Part shown: positions 47,360 to 58,830 of the stretch, one piece after another
Layout: every line of letters begins with the position of its first letter
How positions within the stretch are numbered: position 1 is the stretch's first letter
Source of the DNA: Tolypeutes matacus
Taxonomy: Eukaryota > Chordata > Mammalia > Cingulata > Chlamyphoridae
Assembly: GCA_026826555.1 (NCBI GenBank)
Contig: JAKSZT010054304.1
Span: 29,041,579 to 29,105,578, forward strand
Direction: 5' to 3'
Length of the DNA: 64,000 nucleotides
Program-made: the position numbers and the translations under genes
The notes under the pieces: model-generated
What the model was told of the DNA's origin: nothing
Database searches by the model: none
Seen by the model: only the letters and a program-made list of their open reading frames with translations

Positions 47360-48640
47360 TTTTCTTTATTGGTAAAGAAGCTTTAGATTACATAAATGTT
47401 ACATCAAAAATATAGAGGATTCTCATTTACCTCCCCTTCTCCCCCCCCGCACTTCCCCCATTAATAGCATCTTTCATTAGTGTCATACATTTGTCACAAC
47501 TGATGAACCTATATTGAAGCATTGCTGTTAACTACGGTCTATAGTTTACATCATGGTTTACACTTTGTACTGCGCAATTTTGTAGCTTTTGACAAAATGT
47601 ATAATGGCTTGTATCTGTCATTGCAATATCATGCAGACCAATTCGAACGGCCCACAAATGCCCCACATCACACTTATTTTTCCCTATCCCTCCTCTCAGA
47701 ACCTCTGGTGACCACTGTATTTATATCAATGTTACAAGTTCTTCTATTACTAAACTAATAATAAGTCTACTTTAGTCCATAGTTTCATTGCCCCTTATGA
47801 TTTTCTTTCCTCAGTCTTGAAGATTTGGGAATGGTGATGCCCACTCTGCTTCTAATTGGGAGGGGTCTTTGATCCCATGGGGCAGATGGTTTGAACTGTC
47901 TTGTTTACAGTTGTAGATACTCTGTTTTTTGGGATGGACATTGTCCATCATTATCCTTTTGTTAGTTGTACTGGGTGAGTTCAGTGAACTGGAGAGTAGG
48001 TGTTGGCTGCAACTCTGCTGAGATACAGGGCTCAACCGGCACATGAACAGCCAGAATATTTAAGTCTCTGGGCCATATATATAATTATAGGTTCAAATAA
48101 AAGGGGCAGAAAAACCATGTGTAGGAAAATTATAAATGAGTCTAACTGTGATATATTGGAGAGGTAGGTTAACATATATTCCAAGGTAAGGTTCACTGAT
48201 GGGGTGCCAATTTCCTGGGGTTGTCTGCCCTGCCTATAGTGTCTAGATGTCTCTAAAGCCTTCAGGAGTCCCTCTGCTTGAGGCACTATTTACTGTGGCA
48301 CTCAGTGAGGTTCTTCTGAGACATGCATATGGGTAACCACTGTAATGACCTCCCAACTCCCTTTGAAATCTCTATCATAAAAACTCATTTGTATTTAATA
48401 TTTCCCCCTTTTTATCTAGGTCTTTTTCCACATACAGTGCTACTTGGTGCTTAGTAATAATCTGCTGATGCCAAGGAGGCTCATACCCAGGAGTCATGCC
48501 CCACACTGGGGGGAAGGTACTGAGTTTATATGCTGAGTTTGGCTTAGAGAGAGGCCACGTTAGAGCAACAAGGAGGCTTTCAGGAGGTAACTCTTAGACA
48601 ACATATATTACTAGGCTAAGTTTCAATTTCTAAGCTACTG
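47360..48640 (-). mobile_element. Isolated long L1 3' UTR module (copy B)
   Basis: On the minus strand this aligns with copy A at 2,560-4,110 in the same order. It has TTGTTGCTCTAACGTGGCCT, AGCCAAACTCAGCATATAAA, GGGGCATGACTCCTGGG, GAAAAAGACCTAGATAAAAA, CAACAATGTCCATCCC-like text and CATCACCATTCCCAAATC. Toward its 3' end come AGTACAAAGTGTAAACCATG and ATGTAACATTTATGTAATCT, then the tail (left end, 47,360-47,370). A poly-C run at 47,443-47,450 interrupts its plus strand. Short AT gaps aside it is about 1.28 kb, a little shorter than copy A. Frames of up to 84 codons are incidental. Confidence 0.65.
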
Positions 48641-48644
48641 TATT

Positions 48645-49300
48645 TTGCCTGAGTAATACTTCCTTTTAAAATCATTTTCTTTTAAGTGTATCGTGATAGT
48701 TGGACTTTCAAAAAAGAATTACTCCTGACATCAGTTTCCCAAATTATGTCACTCCTTAAGTTTATTCAGATGCCCTTATGCCAATGGGAATTTTGAAAAA
48801 CAGGCACTTAGGAAAGTTATTAGAGTGCTATCTTTATAAAGAGAATATCCAAGAAATAATTTTACTATATTGATAAAATATTTCTGATTTAGGGAAGATT
48901 AATTTCAATAACATATTTAGTAATATTAGATACTCCTAAGATTAATTCATCTTAAATATACTTCACCCTAAACTTTTTCTCTGGAGTTTATATATTTTAT
49001 GCCATAAATCATAGCAAATTTAATATGATCACCTGCATTGTTATATCAAACAGATGGAAGAACATATTATGCATTGAAATACTACTTCACTATGATACCT
49101 TTAAATAGTCATAGTCTGCAGTCATGGCATATTATAGTCTAGTAGGGCTGGCAATTCATTAGGAAGTTATACTCAATAAAACTCAGCCTCTTTTAACATA
49201 TTTCACACAAAATATTTTTTTGCTAATTCATGTGTTGAAAAATCACAAACTATTTACAAATGCATGCCTTATTGTTAGAAAAAATATTATAATAAGTTAG
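48645..49300. other. AT-rich, unassigned
   Basis: No repeat or gene recognised. Confidence 0.3.
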
Positions 49301-49870
49301 CTTGTTGGGCCAGGTCCAAATACACCATTCTATACTTTGCTTTGTGGTATTAGGGCTCAGACTCTGGCAACAGCACTTCTCCTTTGCCAGTGACTTAGCT
49401 GTCTGTAAGGGTCCCCAAAGCAGCCAGACTACAAAGTTGGGTCCTGCCAGTGTCACTTCAGCACTTTATAATGGCAGAAGCATTTAGTTTTTCTTCTGCG
49501 TTCCTATAGCCAGCTTTAATATACTCCCTTAAATGTGTAAGCACCAGCTGAGCACCATTCCCTCCTCATTGGCCTCAGCTCAATGGCCTCTTCCACACTT
49601 CTGGAGAACCAGCACCAGCTGCCAATACCCCCAGCTCATAGATTCTATACCCAACTCCACAGAACCTTTTGTACAAGCTTCTAGTTTCTACCAAATTCTT
49701 CCCTTTGTTTGTCAAATGATTTCTAGATTCACTATTTCCGTGTTTCTTCAGATTCCCTTTTTTGCTTTACAGTGTTAAACAACTGGTTATGAGTTCTATG
49801 AATCAATTCCTCTTTGTAAAAATAAATACTGTAGCCTCTGCTTTTTCTTGCTGAATCCTGAATTATACCA
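49300..49870 (+). mobile_element. Probable LTR fragment
   Basis: GC-richer than its flanks. It begins around GTTGGGCCAGGTCCAAATAC, passes CAGCACCATTCCC and CAGCACCAGCTGCCAA, and ends with TCAATTCCTCTTTGTAAAAATAAATACTGT followed by TTTTTCTTGCTGAATCCTGAATTATAC. An end of this kind (AATAAA, then CTTGCTGAATCCTGA...TA) is common in old ERVL-type LTRs. I have no target duplication and no second copy in the window to confirm it. Frames of up to 81 codons are incidental. Confidence 0.45.
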
Positions 49871-49874
49871 TCTT

Positions 49875-50450
49875 AAACTAAAGACTCAACTTTTCCTATT
49901 GAAGACTGAACAAGTCTTTTAAATAAAAATTTAAGCAGAAGGAAAAATATCTTATTTTGATTAACTCTTTTCCCCCTGTATCCTATAATGGATCTAAAAT
50001 GGTCAATAATTATAAAAGAACCAAAAAAAAAAAAATGATCTCAAGTAGTACTTTTCACCTGGTTGTTTCTCAGTTTTTAAATATTCATGTGTTAAATTGA
50101 CATGTATTAATACTCTGCCTGATAAGACATAAAGTAAGTATGAATATTCTGGTCAGCATCATTAAAATCTTAGTCAAAAGAAGATAAAGCAAAAATGGAT
50201 CTATACCAAAAATACAGTTAAGATGGTCTATTTTGGGGGCAACAGGTAAAGATAGGGATGTTTTCAATAAGGAACAATTTGAAGAGTCAGAGTATTTAAA
50301 AAACAAAGAAACAAAAAATCTGTCCATCTCTCTATATGGTCTGGGAAAAAAGAGCTGAAAATTTTGAAATTTTTCTCTAAATTCCTTGTCAAAGATCCCA
50401 GCACTGAGAATATAAGGCCTCTGTTCCTGGAGATATGGGTAAGGTGTTTT
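49875..50450. other. Non-coding, unassigned
   Basis: AT-rich, with a poly-A run at 50,023-50,035. Nothing else recognised. Confidence 0.3.
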
Positions 50451-50457
50451 AACCTAC

Positions 50458-51082
50458 TGTATTAGTCAACCAAAGGGGTGCTGATGCAAAATACCAGAAA
50501 TTGGTTGGTTTTATAAAGCATATTTATTTGTGGTAGAAAGCTTACAGTTACCAGACTATAAAGCATATATTACTTCCTTCACCAAAGTCTATGGCCACGT
50601 GTTGGGGCAAAATGGCTGCCAACATCTGTGAGAGTTCAGGATCCCTGGGTTTCTCTCTTCCTGGGGCTTGCTTGTCTCTGGGCTCAAGTCCTCTGCTCTC
50701 TCCACAAGGTCAGCTGTAGACTAAGAGGCTCTCTAAGCTTTGCTTCTCTCCACAGGCCAGCTGTAGACTATCAGGTGAACAGCTCATCTCTTCCTGGGGC
50801 CTTCTCTCCTTCCTCAGGAGCAAGCTCCTCTGTGTGCTTACTTCCCTGGGCTCTAGCATTAAAACTCCCCATCAGAACTCCAACTCAAAAAACTCTAAAT
50901 CTGTTCTTTGCCATGTCTTTTATCTTTGATTCCCCACTCACCAAGGGGTGGAGCACAACACCTTACTGTTGTGGCCCAATCAAAGCCCTAGTCATAACTT
51001 AATCATGCCCAGATGAACAGACCAGTTGACAAGCATAATCCAATATCTATTTTGGACTTCATAACTATATCAAACTGCCACA
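50458..51082 (-). mobile_element. Solo LTR, minus strand, MaLR-like 3' end
   Basis: 625 bp with TG...CA ends. Flanks CCTAC (50,453-50,457) and CCTGC (51,083-51,087) agree at four of five bases, supporting a 5-bp duplication. On the minus strand the 3' end reads AATAAATATGCTTTATAAAACCAACCAATTTCTGGTATTTTGCATCAG, the same layout as the other MaLR-like LTRs here. The 5' two thirds are different and GC-richer, with two near-repeats of a CAGCTGTAGACTA motif (50,711 and 50,759) inside a CTCTCTCCACA context. This may be a separate xenarthran LTR family. The 124-codon plus-strand frame at 50,628-51,002 is antisense to the LTR and has no recognised domain. Confidence 0.65.
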
Positions 51083-54000
51083 CCTGCCAAAAGATTGTGG
51101 CTAAGGATTAACCCTGTTCTTTGGTGCTTTCTGGGTTAGTACTCTAGAAATTCCAGGTGGGACTCTGTCTTCAGACAACCTTTATTAGAATGAAAATAAT
51201 ACATTCCAATACATAGTCCTTCCATTGATGTGACCTCAGATAAATACTGTATGTTTAGTATCAAAGGGTAGAACTTAGGTAAAAGAAGAGAATGCCACAG
51301 TTCCTCTTTCTTGATGACTCCATTCCTATGCTTTTTATTATGGGAGGAAATTCCATTTGATCAGCCTTATGCAAAGGGGAAGCAAATTAGATAACTTAGC
51401 AGGTACAAGAGTCTATGCCTTCTCTCTGTAATTGACTTACCTAAGATAATCTGTTACATCTATAAAGTTATTTCTATCTCAAAGTTCTCAAGGTTTTAAA
51501 AAAATGAGTTAGTTTTTTGTGGCCCAAATCAATAAATTAATTAATTAATCAAGATAACTCCTTTTTAGATTTTTCCATGAAATTTAATCTCAAAGAGTTT
51601 ATACTTATATAATTACTTTCTATATTTGTTTAGGAATCTAAATAAATTCTCCATGGCAAATAGTCAGTGTTGACAACAGGATAGTTAAATTCCATACCTT
51701 TATACTTGTTCTCATTTTGCAGATAGGAATCATGAAGTTTGTGACTAAAAGTCAGCAATTGTGATTTTGGGGAATTTTTATCTAAAACATTCCTTTTCTG
51801 CTCCCTATATTTTCAAATGTAAAAAGATTGCCTAAAGATGTGTAATAGGTCACTAGAGAAACCAAACTAAAGCATAAAAAACAGGAGGATGGTACATAGT
51901 ACTATCAATTATTTTCTTTAATTAATGAAACTCAAAATGCCATAAGTTAATTATAAACAATTATAATTTTTAATTTAATCATAAAGTTTAAAATACAAAT
52001 AGTTAAATATTTAGCATAATGTTAATATACTTTCCATTTTCTCCAATGTATTTTAATTGTCTTATTGGTTTTCAAGAAAAACATTAACCCTAAAATTTTA
52101 AAATATATTCTTAGTTGACTAGTTGTTTTTAGTCCCTGATATTTTAATGTAGGTTTGCACAAAAAGTACATAACATACTTGAACAAAAGATATAAAATTT
52201 TAATGTGCTACCTAGAAATACTGACAGATTATTTCTCTAATCTGAGGAAATCCGCTTTACCCCTTTGTGGGAGAGATAAGAGCTCTAAGAGGTAAATACA
52301 GTACGGCCTTTTGATTTTGCTACATGTGGCTTAAATTCTCAAAGGATGCTATGATCTTGGCCCTTTAAACATTAAAAAACCCATTGACAATCTGGGCCAT
52401 AAACCGAGCCTGTGAAAACAGCCTAAAACTGACAATCATGCTTGTTAACAGATTATTTTCTATTAATTTAATAAACTCCCTATTTATTCTTCTCCTTTAT
52501 ACAATTATCAACTTTCATAAAGGGATTCTTGATAATTTCATTAGAACTGCTTTTCTTTAGTGACACTGTTGGAGTGGCTTACTTGAGATAGAAGGAAAGA
52601 TATGTGATAGAGCCTGGAGGAGAGAAAATGTCTTTGAGGATTGCTTTCCAATTTGCTGATTTTCTTCAAATTGACTCCTACTGGAGCCAAGAACTGTAGA
52701 ATCTAGCTATGCTATTAACTCCAAGTTCTATAACCTTGTAAAAACTGCATATCCTCTTTAAGTTTCTGTTCTTTTTTAACTAAAGGCATTTGGTTTAAAT
52801 TTTCTGTATGTTTTTGGAATTCTAACTTAACCTTTGAAACTAGCTTTTTGTAACAAAAAATTACATTTAACCTTTTGAAATTCACTTTGAACTCTATTCA
52901 AATTCATCTTTACTTTTTTAATTTAGAAGGATAAAATACAATTTGAGCAGAGAAGTTTCTGAATATGCAAACATTGAGAATATTAGGATAATTCTTTCTT
53001 TGTTTTTTCTCTAACACTATATTAGGGATGGTTATACCATTGGGATAGTGTGAATTTAAGGTCTTAAAACACAGAATATCAATTTATATGTTTTATTTGG
53101 TGAGGATATATTGTTTAAGACATTTGAAGGATGTAAAAAGTGTGCTATATACCTAACCAGCTGAATACCAGACCAATTATCCTCCAGAAGATCATGAGAC
53201 AATAGACTGAAATGGGAATGAAATTTAACATGGCATCATAAAACTTGGATATTGGGAGGAAGTAGAGAGAAGCAATACAAAATCTAATGGGAATTTTGTC
53301 TTCAAGGAACACAAGGCAGAAATGGGGAATTGGTAAGAGAAACTGTTTTGAGAAAAAAAAAATGTCCATTGAGATATATTGATATGATGATAAGAAAACT
53401 AATTCATATATCTGTGTTTAAAAGAACAGATTTAGATTCATATAAATGTAGGTGCATGCAACATATATTCTTTAACTCCCTATAAAATCTCCTTATATAT
53501 TGAATTTTTTAAAAAGGTAATAATTGGATCGCTAATAAATAAAGTATACTGTTAAAGAGGATATGCAGGTATAAGCATTTATATAAATGCTATTGATATT
53601 TAGAGAAATTAATTTCAAAAGACTAAGAAAAAATGCAGAGCCTTTTTTAGGCATGTTCTTTCACTTATGGCTTTCATAAGGATCCCATTCACACTTCTAA
53701 ACTTCACTTAAAAATAACCACATAATTTCAAATGGCCTTTCTCATCACAGTATAGTTATTTTTTAAATTCAATTTGCATTAGCATAATTCCAACTGATAT
53801 TTAAACTGTCAGGTTTCATAGAATGTACATTTCTCACAGACTGTTAATTTTATATGGAAATGATAAATAGTACACCATTAAGACAGTGATCTGATAGGGA
53901 TATAAATTCAATTAAATTTTGAAACAAATTACCAACTGGAATTCAAGATACTTGAATTGAAATGTATTGCATGCATTTAAAATGTGTTGCATAACCAAGT

Positions 54001-56254
54001 AAATTTGCTTATACATGCACAAACATGTGTGATAGGATTTGTTTATGACTAGACCAGTCAGTCAAATGTGCAATGTATATAGTTATCAAATCAAAATAAA
54101 TTTTTCATAGTCAACCTAATTTGATATTTTCTTATATAATCAATTGGGCTAGTCAATCAAAATAATTTATTGGATTTGCAATTACGACACACATAGTGAC
54201 TGAAAAATATAATAACATAGCATACAGGAGTTGGATTAAAGTGTGAAAAATAAATCAATTGATGTGTCAAAATTTTACAGATTTTAAAATGGGGATAAAA
54301 CAAAACATAATGAATCAAAGTAAGGCATTATCAATGCATATTTTTTCAAACAATGTTTGACTAGTAAATGAGCATTTTAATTGTAAAATATTGATACAAA
54401 TAATTCATAATTCAGAATGATTTCTGTTATTATCCAGCTATCTATATCTCATCAGCTTGATCTGTTGTGCTTTTCAAGAAAAAAGAAAGAAAGAAAAATT
54501 GAGCCAATCCTGAAAAGATTACATATTGATATTGATTCATTGAATACTTCTGGCACTCAACTTTCTCTCAATATAAACTGAGAGAATCTTCAGTGCATGT
54601 CTGAGTCATGGACTCTTCAGAGATGTGGGAAAAAGGGAAAACAGATAACCTTTGTGACATAATAAAGCTGACATCATTAAGACCTGGAATGTGAACTCAT
54701 ATATATGTAAATAAATACATTTTTAACCTAAGGACTTGAAAGTACCCATGAGTCCTCTCAGTAAAGGACTGACTCATCCAGCTTGTGTGTGAGAATGAAA
54801 AAGCCACCTGACTTTCTGATACTTGAGAACGCAAAAGCAATCTGAATTTGTAAGTCAAGTTGTTTCCAGACAAAATTGTTCCATCCAGCTTCCATCTCGA
54901 GAATCCTGACTGGCAGGGGGAATGTTTTTCAACATATGTATATATTTAGTAAATTCAATAAGAGTAGAACTATTGTTCAGTTTAATACTTATTTGCCTCA
55001 AGTGAGACTAAGAGCTTCAATGGACTATAAAAAGTTTATAAAATCATGATGAGAAAAAGAAAAATATTTAAAATTGATTTCAGTTCTCAAAAGTTAATGG
55101 CAGCACTGAAAACCTAGAACAAGTATCTCCCATAGAATTAAAATTAATATATAAGTCAAATAGGAAAGTTGGTAATGTAATAAAACTCTTTGAAAGATCC
55201 ACTTGGAATTCACACACATGCACATACCACAAAGACAAAAAAATTAGAACCATAAACACATTTCAAATGTAAAAATTTGGCAGATACATGAAAATAATAA
55301 AATCCACTATTGAAATCAAACTGCTCACAAGATGAAGTGGAAGAAATATATAACAGTAATTGAAATTAAAAAGAGATAAAAAATTATTTTCATTATTTCT
55401 CCACTAAAGATAGAATAATTATTATCCTCAATTGTTTCCATATTAACAACATAAATACCTCGTATATCAAATTGACCATGAACTTTTCTTCTCCTATGAC
55501 TCTATCTAAATGTAATTTTATATACACATAATCCCTGCCATAAAAGAATTTACAACTAACTATCAAATGATATTAATATATTTTAGTTTGAAAATAGATA
55601 ACTCAACAATGGTGGTTATTTGCTAAGCATAAACCCTAGATGTCCATATAATAGTCAAAACATATCTATTGAAATGCCAGGAAATAATTTTGAAGTCTAA
55701 TGGTCCTTTATAATTCTTTGTGGAAGAGGATTATTTTAACAAATTTATAGGCCAAATGGAAGGATCCACAAGAAGACGTTCAATAAGATCAGAAATAAAA
55801 TGAAAGAATTATAGAACAAGGTTGGGCTAATCTTTCTTTCCATTCCGTCTACATCAAATAAACCCAGCCAATATATCTTCCCTGTTTCACTTAATTATCA
55901 ATGTATAAGTAAATTGAATGGTTTGCAGTTCCTCAATGATGTATTTCTGGTTTCTAGGCAATGGTACTCTTTTAACAATAAAATCCGTTTGGCTTGCTCC
56001 AACATTTAGCTAAGTTCTACTCATTTTTTTGACATTTTTCCATGAATCCTCTAGCCCAGTTCTAGGACAGGTGCATTACATTTTCTGTTAGAAGATTTTG
56101 GCTGCAAATGACAGAACTTTAAATCAACAAAAGAGGACTTCATGATAATGTAATTTGGAAGTGTAGCAAAAGAGCTTTGTCTTTGTAGTAAGTAATAATA
56201 TCTTGTTATATGCTCTTCTACCACTCTCTTTTCAAAAAGTATCCAGACATTTGT

Positions 56255-56440
56255 GTATACAGGAGCTTGGGCTCTCTAGTCTGATTGAGATCAAATCTAC
56301 TCTATGTTTACTTATTATGTGAACATTGAGAGGTACCATTTGTATTAAGTACTCTTTTTGCCTCATTTTCCTTAATTAAAACATAAGGCTCATAACAGTA
56401 ATTAACCTTAGGTGTCTGTAATGTAAATTAAAATGGTGCA
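56255..56440 (+). mobile_element. Possible MIR fragment
   Basis: GCTTGGGCTCTCTAGTCTGATTGAGATCAAATC followed by TTACTTATTATGTGAACATTG and CCTCATTTTCCTTAATTAAAACATAAGG shows the MIR 5' order, with a loss in the middle. Confidence 0.55.
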
Positions 56441-56495
56441 TCATCTATCTGTCTACCCATCTATCACCTACCATCTATCTCTATATTATCCTTAG
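56441..56495. repeat. Degenerate (ATCT)n tract
   Basis: Imperfect ATCT/ACCT units, about 55 bases, right after the MIR-like fragment. Confidence 0.75.
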
Positions 56496-57499
56496 TTTGC
56501 CTTGCATGGAATGAGCAAATGTTTAGTAACTGTCATTATTCCTTATTAGTATTTTTCTCTATGAGAAATGTACACTCTCTTATAATTCCAGTCAAAGAAA
56601 GTTATGTTTAGCATACATATGTAACAAACTCTATTTCTCTAACACTTATTGTTTATAAAAAATAGGGTCATAACAATCATGCAAAAATATTTAAATTATA
56701 TCACAAGACAATCTTTATAAATAAGTCATTTTATACACTCAGGTATTTACAAAATTATTTCCCATATTGGATGTTATTACATAATACAAATCTTTGACAA
56801 TTTGTAAGGCAATATTTGATGTCATTCTTTCCTCATTTAGATTTATTTTATTATTTTTTGTTTCATTTTTATCTTTAAATCAACTGCCATTTATAATTCT
56901 TCATTTTGTGTTCTTTGAACATTTCTATAATTTATACATTTTGTTTATAAATTTTAAGGTATAATTGATAGAGCAATTTACTTTAATTATAATGCCAATT
57001 ATACAACTAAAAGAAGGATTGAAAGAGTCACTGTAGTTTTAAATATGATGAAACATACTACTGATGTAGTTTTGGTATTACTTATAACACTTCTCAAAGA
57101 TATAATGAATTTTACATGTTCTCTATTTTATAGTGATTGTAATTTTGTGTTAATGTTTTAAAAGGAAATAATGGATCATAACACAAACTAATTGGGTCTC
57201 TTTTTTATTTTACTCCTTTTAAAACAGAAGCTGGAAACATCTTAATGTAGGATGGAACGTAAGCCATAAATAAACATAAAATAAATATTTACCTTAGAAT
57301 ATGATGATCTTATACTGTATGGAAAACCCTTACAATAAACTCTACATATCTCTATTAGCAATATTTAGAAAACTTAGAAAAATTGCAGATAAATTATTGA
57401 AAATCTAAATATGGCAACATAAAGACTAGATAGTGCAGTAAAAACTTTCAATTGCATACAGAAATTGACTGCTATTTCAAGGGACAAAATAATTATCTA

Positions 57500-57900
57500 T
57501 GTTTGTATAGTAAGGATGGACAAAGACAAGCAGCAGTAATAAATGTCCAAGATACATTATTTTTGCTCCTAGAAAGATTTTTTATTGTTCATAAATGCCT
57601 TATGAGGGTCAGGCTACCCTCCTCTATTTTGCAGCAATTCTTTCTCAAACAGATGGTTTTCACAGTCACATAGCAAAGGGGGAACAAAGCACAGATGGTG
57701 TCCATATGCTTTTACATTACACCTAGAAATGATATAAATCATTTCTGCCATACCTGGATTTTTGAGGACCCTGACACATGCCTCCAAACTGCAAGGGAGC
57801 CTGGGAAAATATGGTCCTGTTTGCCCAGGAGGAAGATAGTGAAAATTTCTTTATCAGAATCTTCTTTGTTCATCCATAATAAAATTATGATTTTGTAATT
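57500..57900. repeat. Probable ancient interspersed repeat, family unknown
   Basis: The run TTTTGCTCCTAGAAAG, GATGGTGTCCATATGC, CACATGCCTCCAAACTGCAAGGGAGCCTGGGAAAATATGGTCC and GCCCAGGAGGAAGATAG reads like a common old mammalian repeat (an ...CTGCAAGGGAGGCTGGGAAATGTAGTC... phrase). I cannot assign a family or an orientation with confidence. Frames 57,452-57,673 and 57,695-57,898 are incidental. Confidence 0.4.
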
Positions 57901-58267
57901 GACAACTAAAAGGAGAATATACTTTAGTAATCAGTGGATATACAATAATTAAAATTATTGAGACTAACTTATGAGAAAAATAAAGGTGAAAAATATTTCA
58001 CATCTTCACAGATTATTTTCAGTAAAGGGAGAAACTTGAGCATATGAGTAGTATTTAAAAATTCAGGCCATGTTAGGGGTAAGATGTTGATTAATATTGT
58101 CATAGTTATGTGGTAAGACAGGAAAAGGAACCCAAATTAAATGTCAGACTTTGGGAGCAATTAAAAGTTTATTTGACTAAAATAATATTTAACACAAATA
58201 AAACCAAAAACAAAACATTGTTTAGAGAGAAAGACTAGAGTATTGGGAAGTTAAAAAAAAAAAAGAA

Positions 58268-58348
58268 GAAGAAGTGTTGTATGGAAATTCTACACATATG
58301 TGTGATTATTTTGTAAGTTCACAACCTCTGTAATAAAATATATTTAAA
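58268..58348 (+). mobile_element. Very short L1 3' end abutting the next L1
   Basis: GTTGTATGGAAATTCTACAC, then GTGATTATTTTGTAAGTTCACAACCTCTGTAATAAAA, has the wording of an L1 3' UTR terminus (compare the ends near 2,240-2,290 and 4,040-4,095). It is followed by an A/T-rich tail and then directly by the 5' UTR of the long L1. It may be a tiny 5'-truncated insertion whose tail served as landing site for the larger one. Confidence 0.5.
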
Positions 58349-58351
58349 AAA

Positions 58352-58830
58352 TAATAGGGTGGAACAGAAGAAGCCAAGATGGCAGCAGAGTAAGAAGCTC
58401 CAAGAGTCAGCTCATCCTACAGGGGGCAGTTAGTAATCACCCAGAGCTATCTAAAGCACCTGTTTAGGGACCCTAGGAGACCAGAATAGCATTCTGCAAC
58501 ATGAAAATATAGAAGGAGACTGCCCATCTGTGGAGAATATTTGTGAATAGAGCCCACCACGCTGCAGAGGCTGGTGCCTGCTGCTCAAACCACTTCAGGA
58601 GCTATGCCATGGCTGGAGTTAGAAACTCCATTTCCCAAAAACAGGGGAGGAAGACATCGTGTGACACCAACTTGAGCTACTAATTAGTAAATCTGGTGGG
58701 CTAAAGAATAATCCTAAGAACAGCTAAAGTTTAAACCTGTCCAAGTGAGAAAGAGGTCAGTAGCTGCCATTTTAACACCGCCCTCGGCATGAAGGGAAGC
58801 CGGGTTGACTGAAAATCACATGAAGTTAGG
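58352..58830 (+). promoter_or_regulatory. L1 5' leader with likely Pol II promoter activity
   Basis: The first bases, AGAAGCCAAGATGGCAGCAG (58,369-58,388), contain AAGATGGC, the core of the YY1 site that directs start-site choice at the 5' end of several mammalian L1 families. Here it starts about 24 bases into the element, close to its place in known L1s. The rest of the leader is GC-richer than the flanks. Promoter function is inferred from position and the YY1-like core. Confidence 0.5.

Larger units (their letters stand above)
51090..58260. other. Seven kilobases of AT-rich DNA, almost free of recognised repeats
   Basis: I see a weak MIR-like stretch near 52,700-52,800 and the two patches listed separately (56,255-56,495 and 57,500-57,900). 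A short GAAA tract lies at 54,478-54,497. The phrase CATCCAGCTT occurs twice within 130 bases (54,777 and 54,887). No open frame above 76 codons and no RNA gene were recognised. Such stretches may hold non-coding conserved elements, which cannot be judged from one sequence. Confidence 0.4.

Noticed and set aside
50628..51002. 124-codon open frame starting MRVQDPWVSLFLGLACLWAQ, resembling a signal peptide
   Set aside because: It is antisense to a solo LTR with a 5-bp duplication. The hydrophobic start is an accident of CT-rich DNA.
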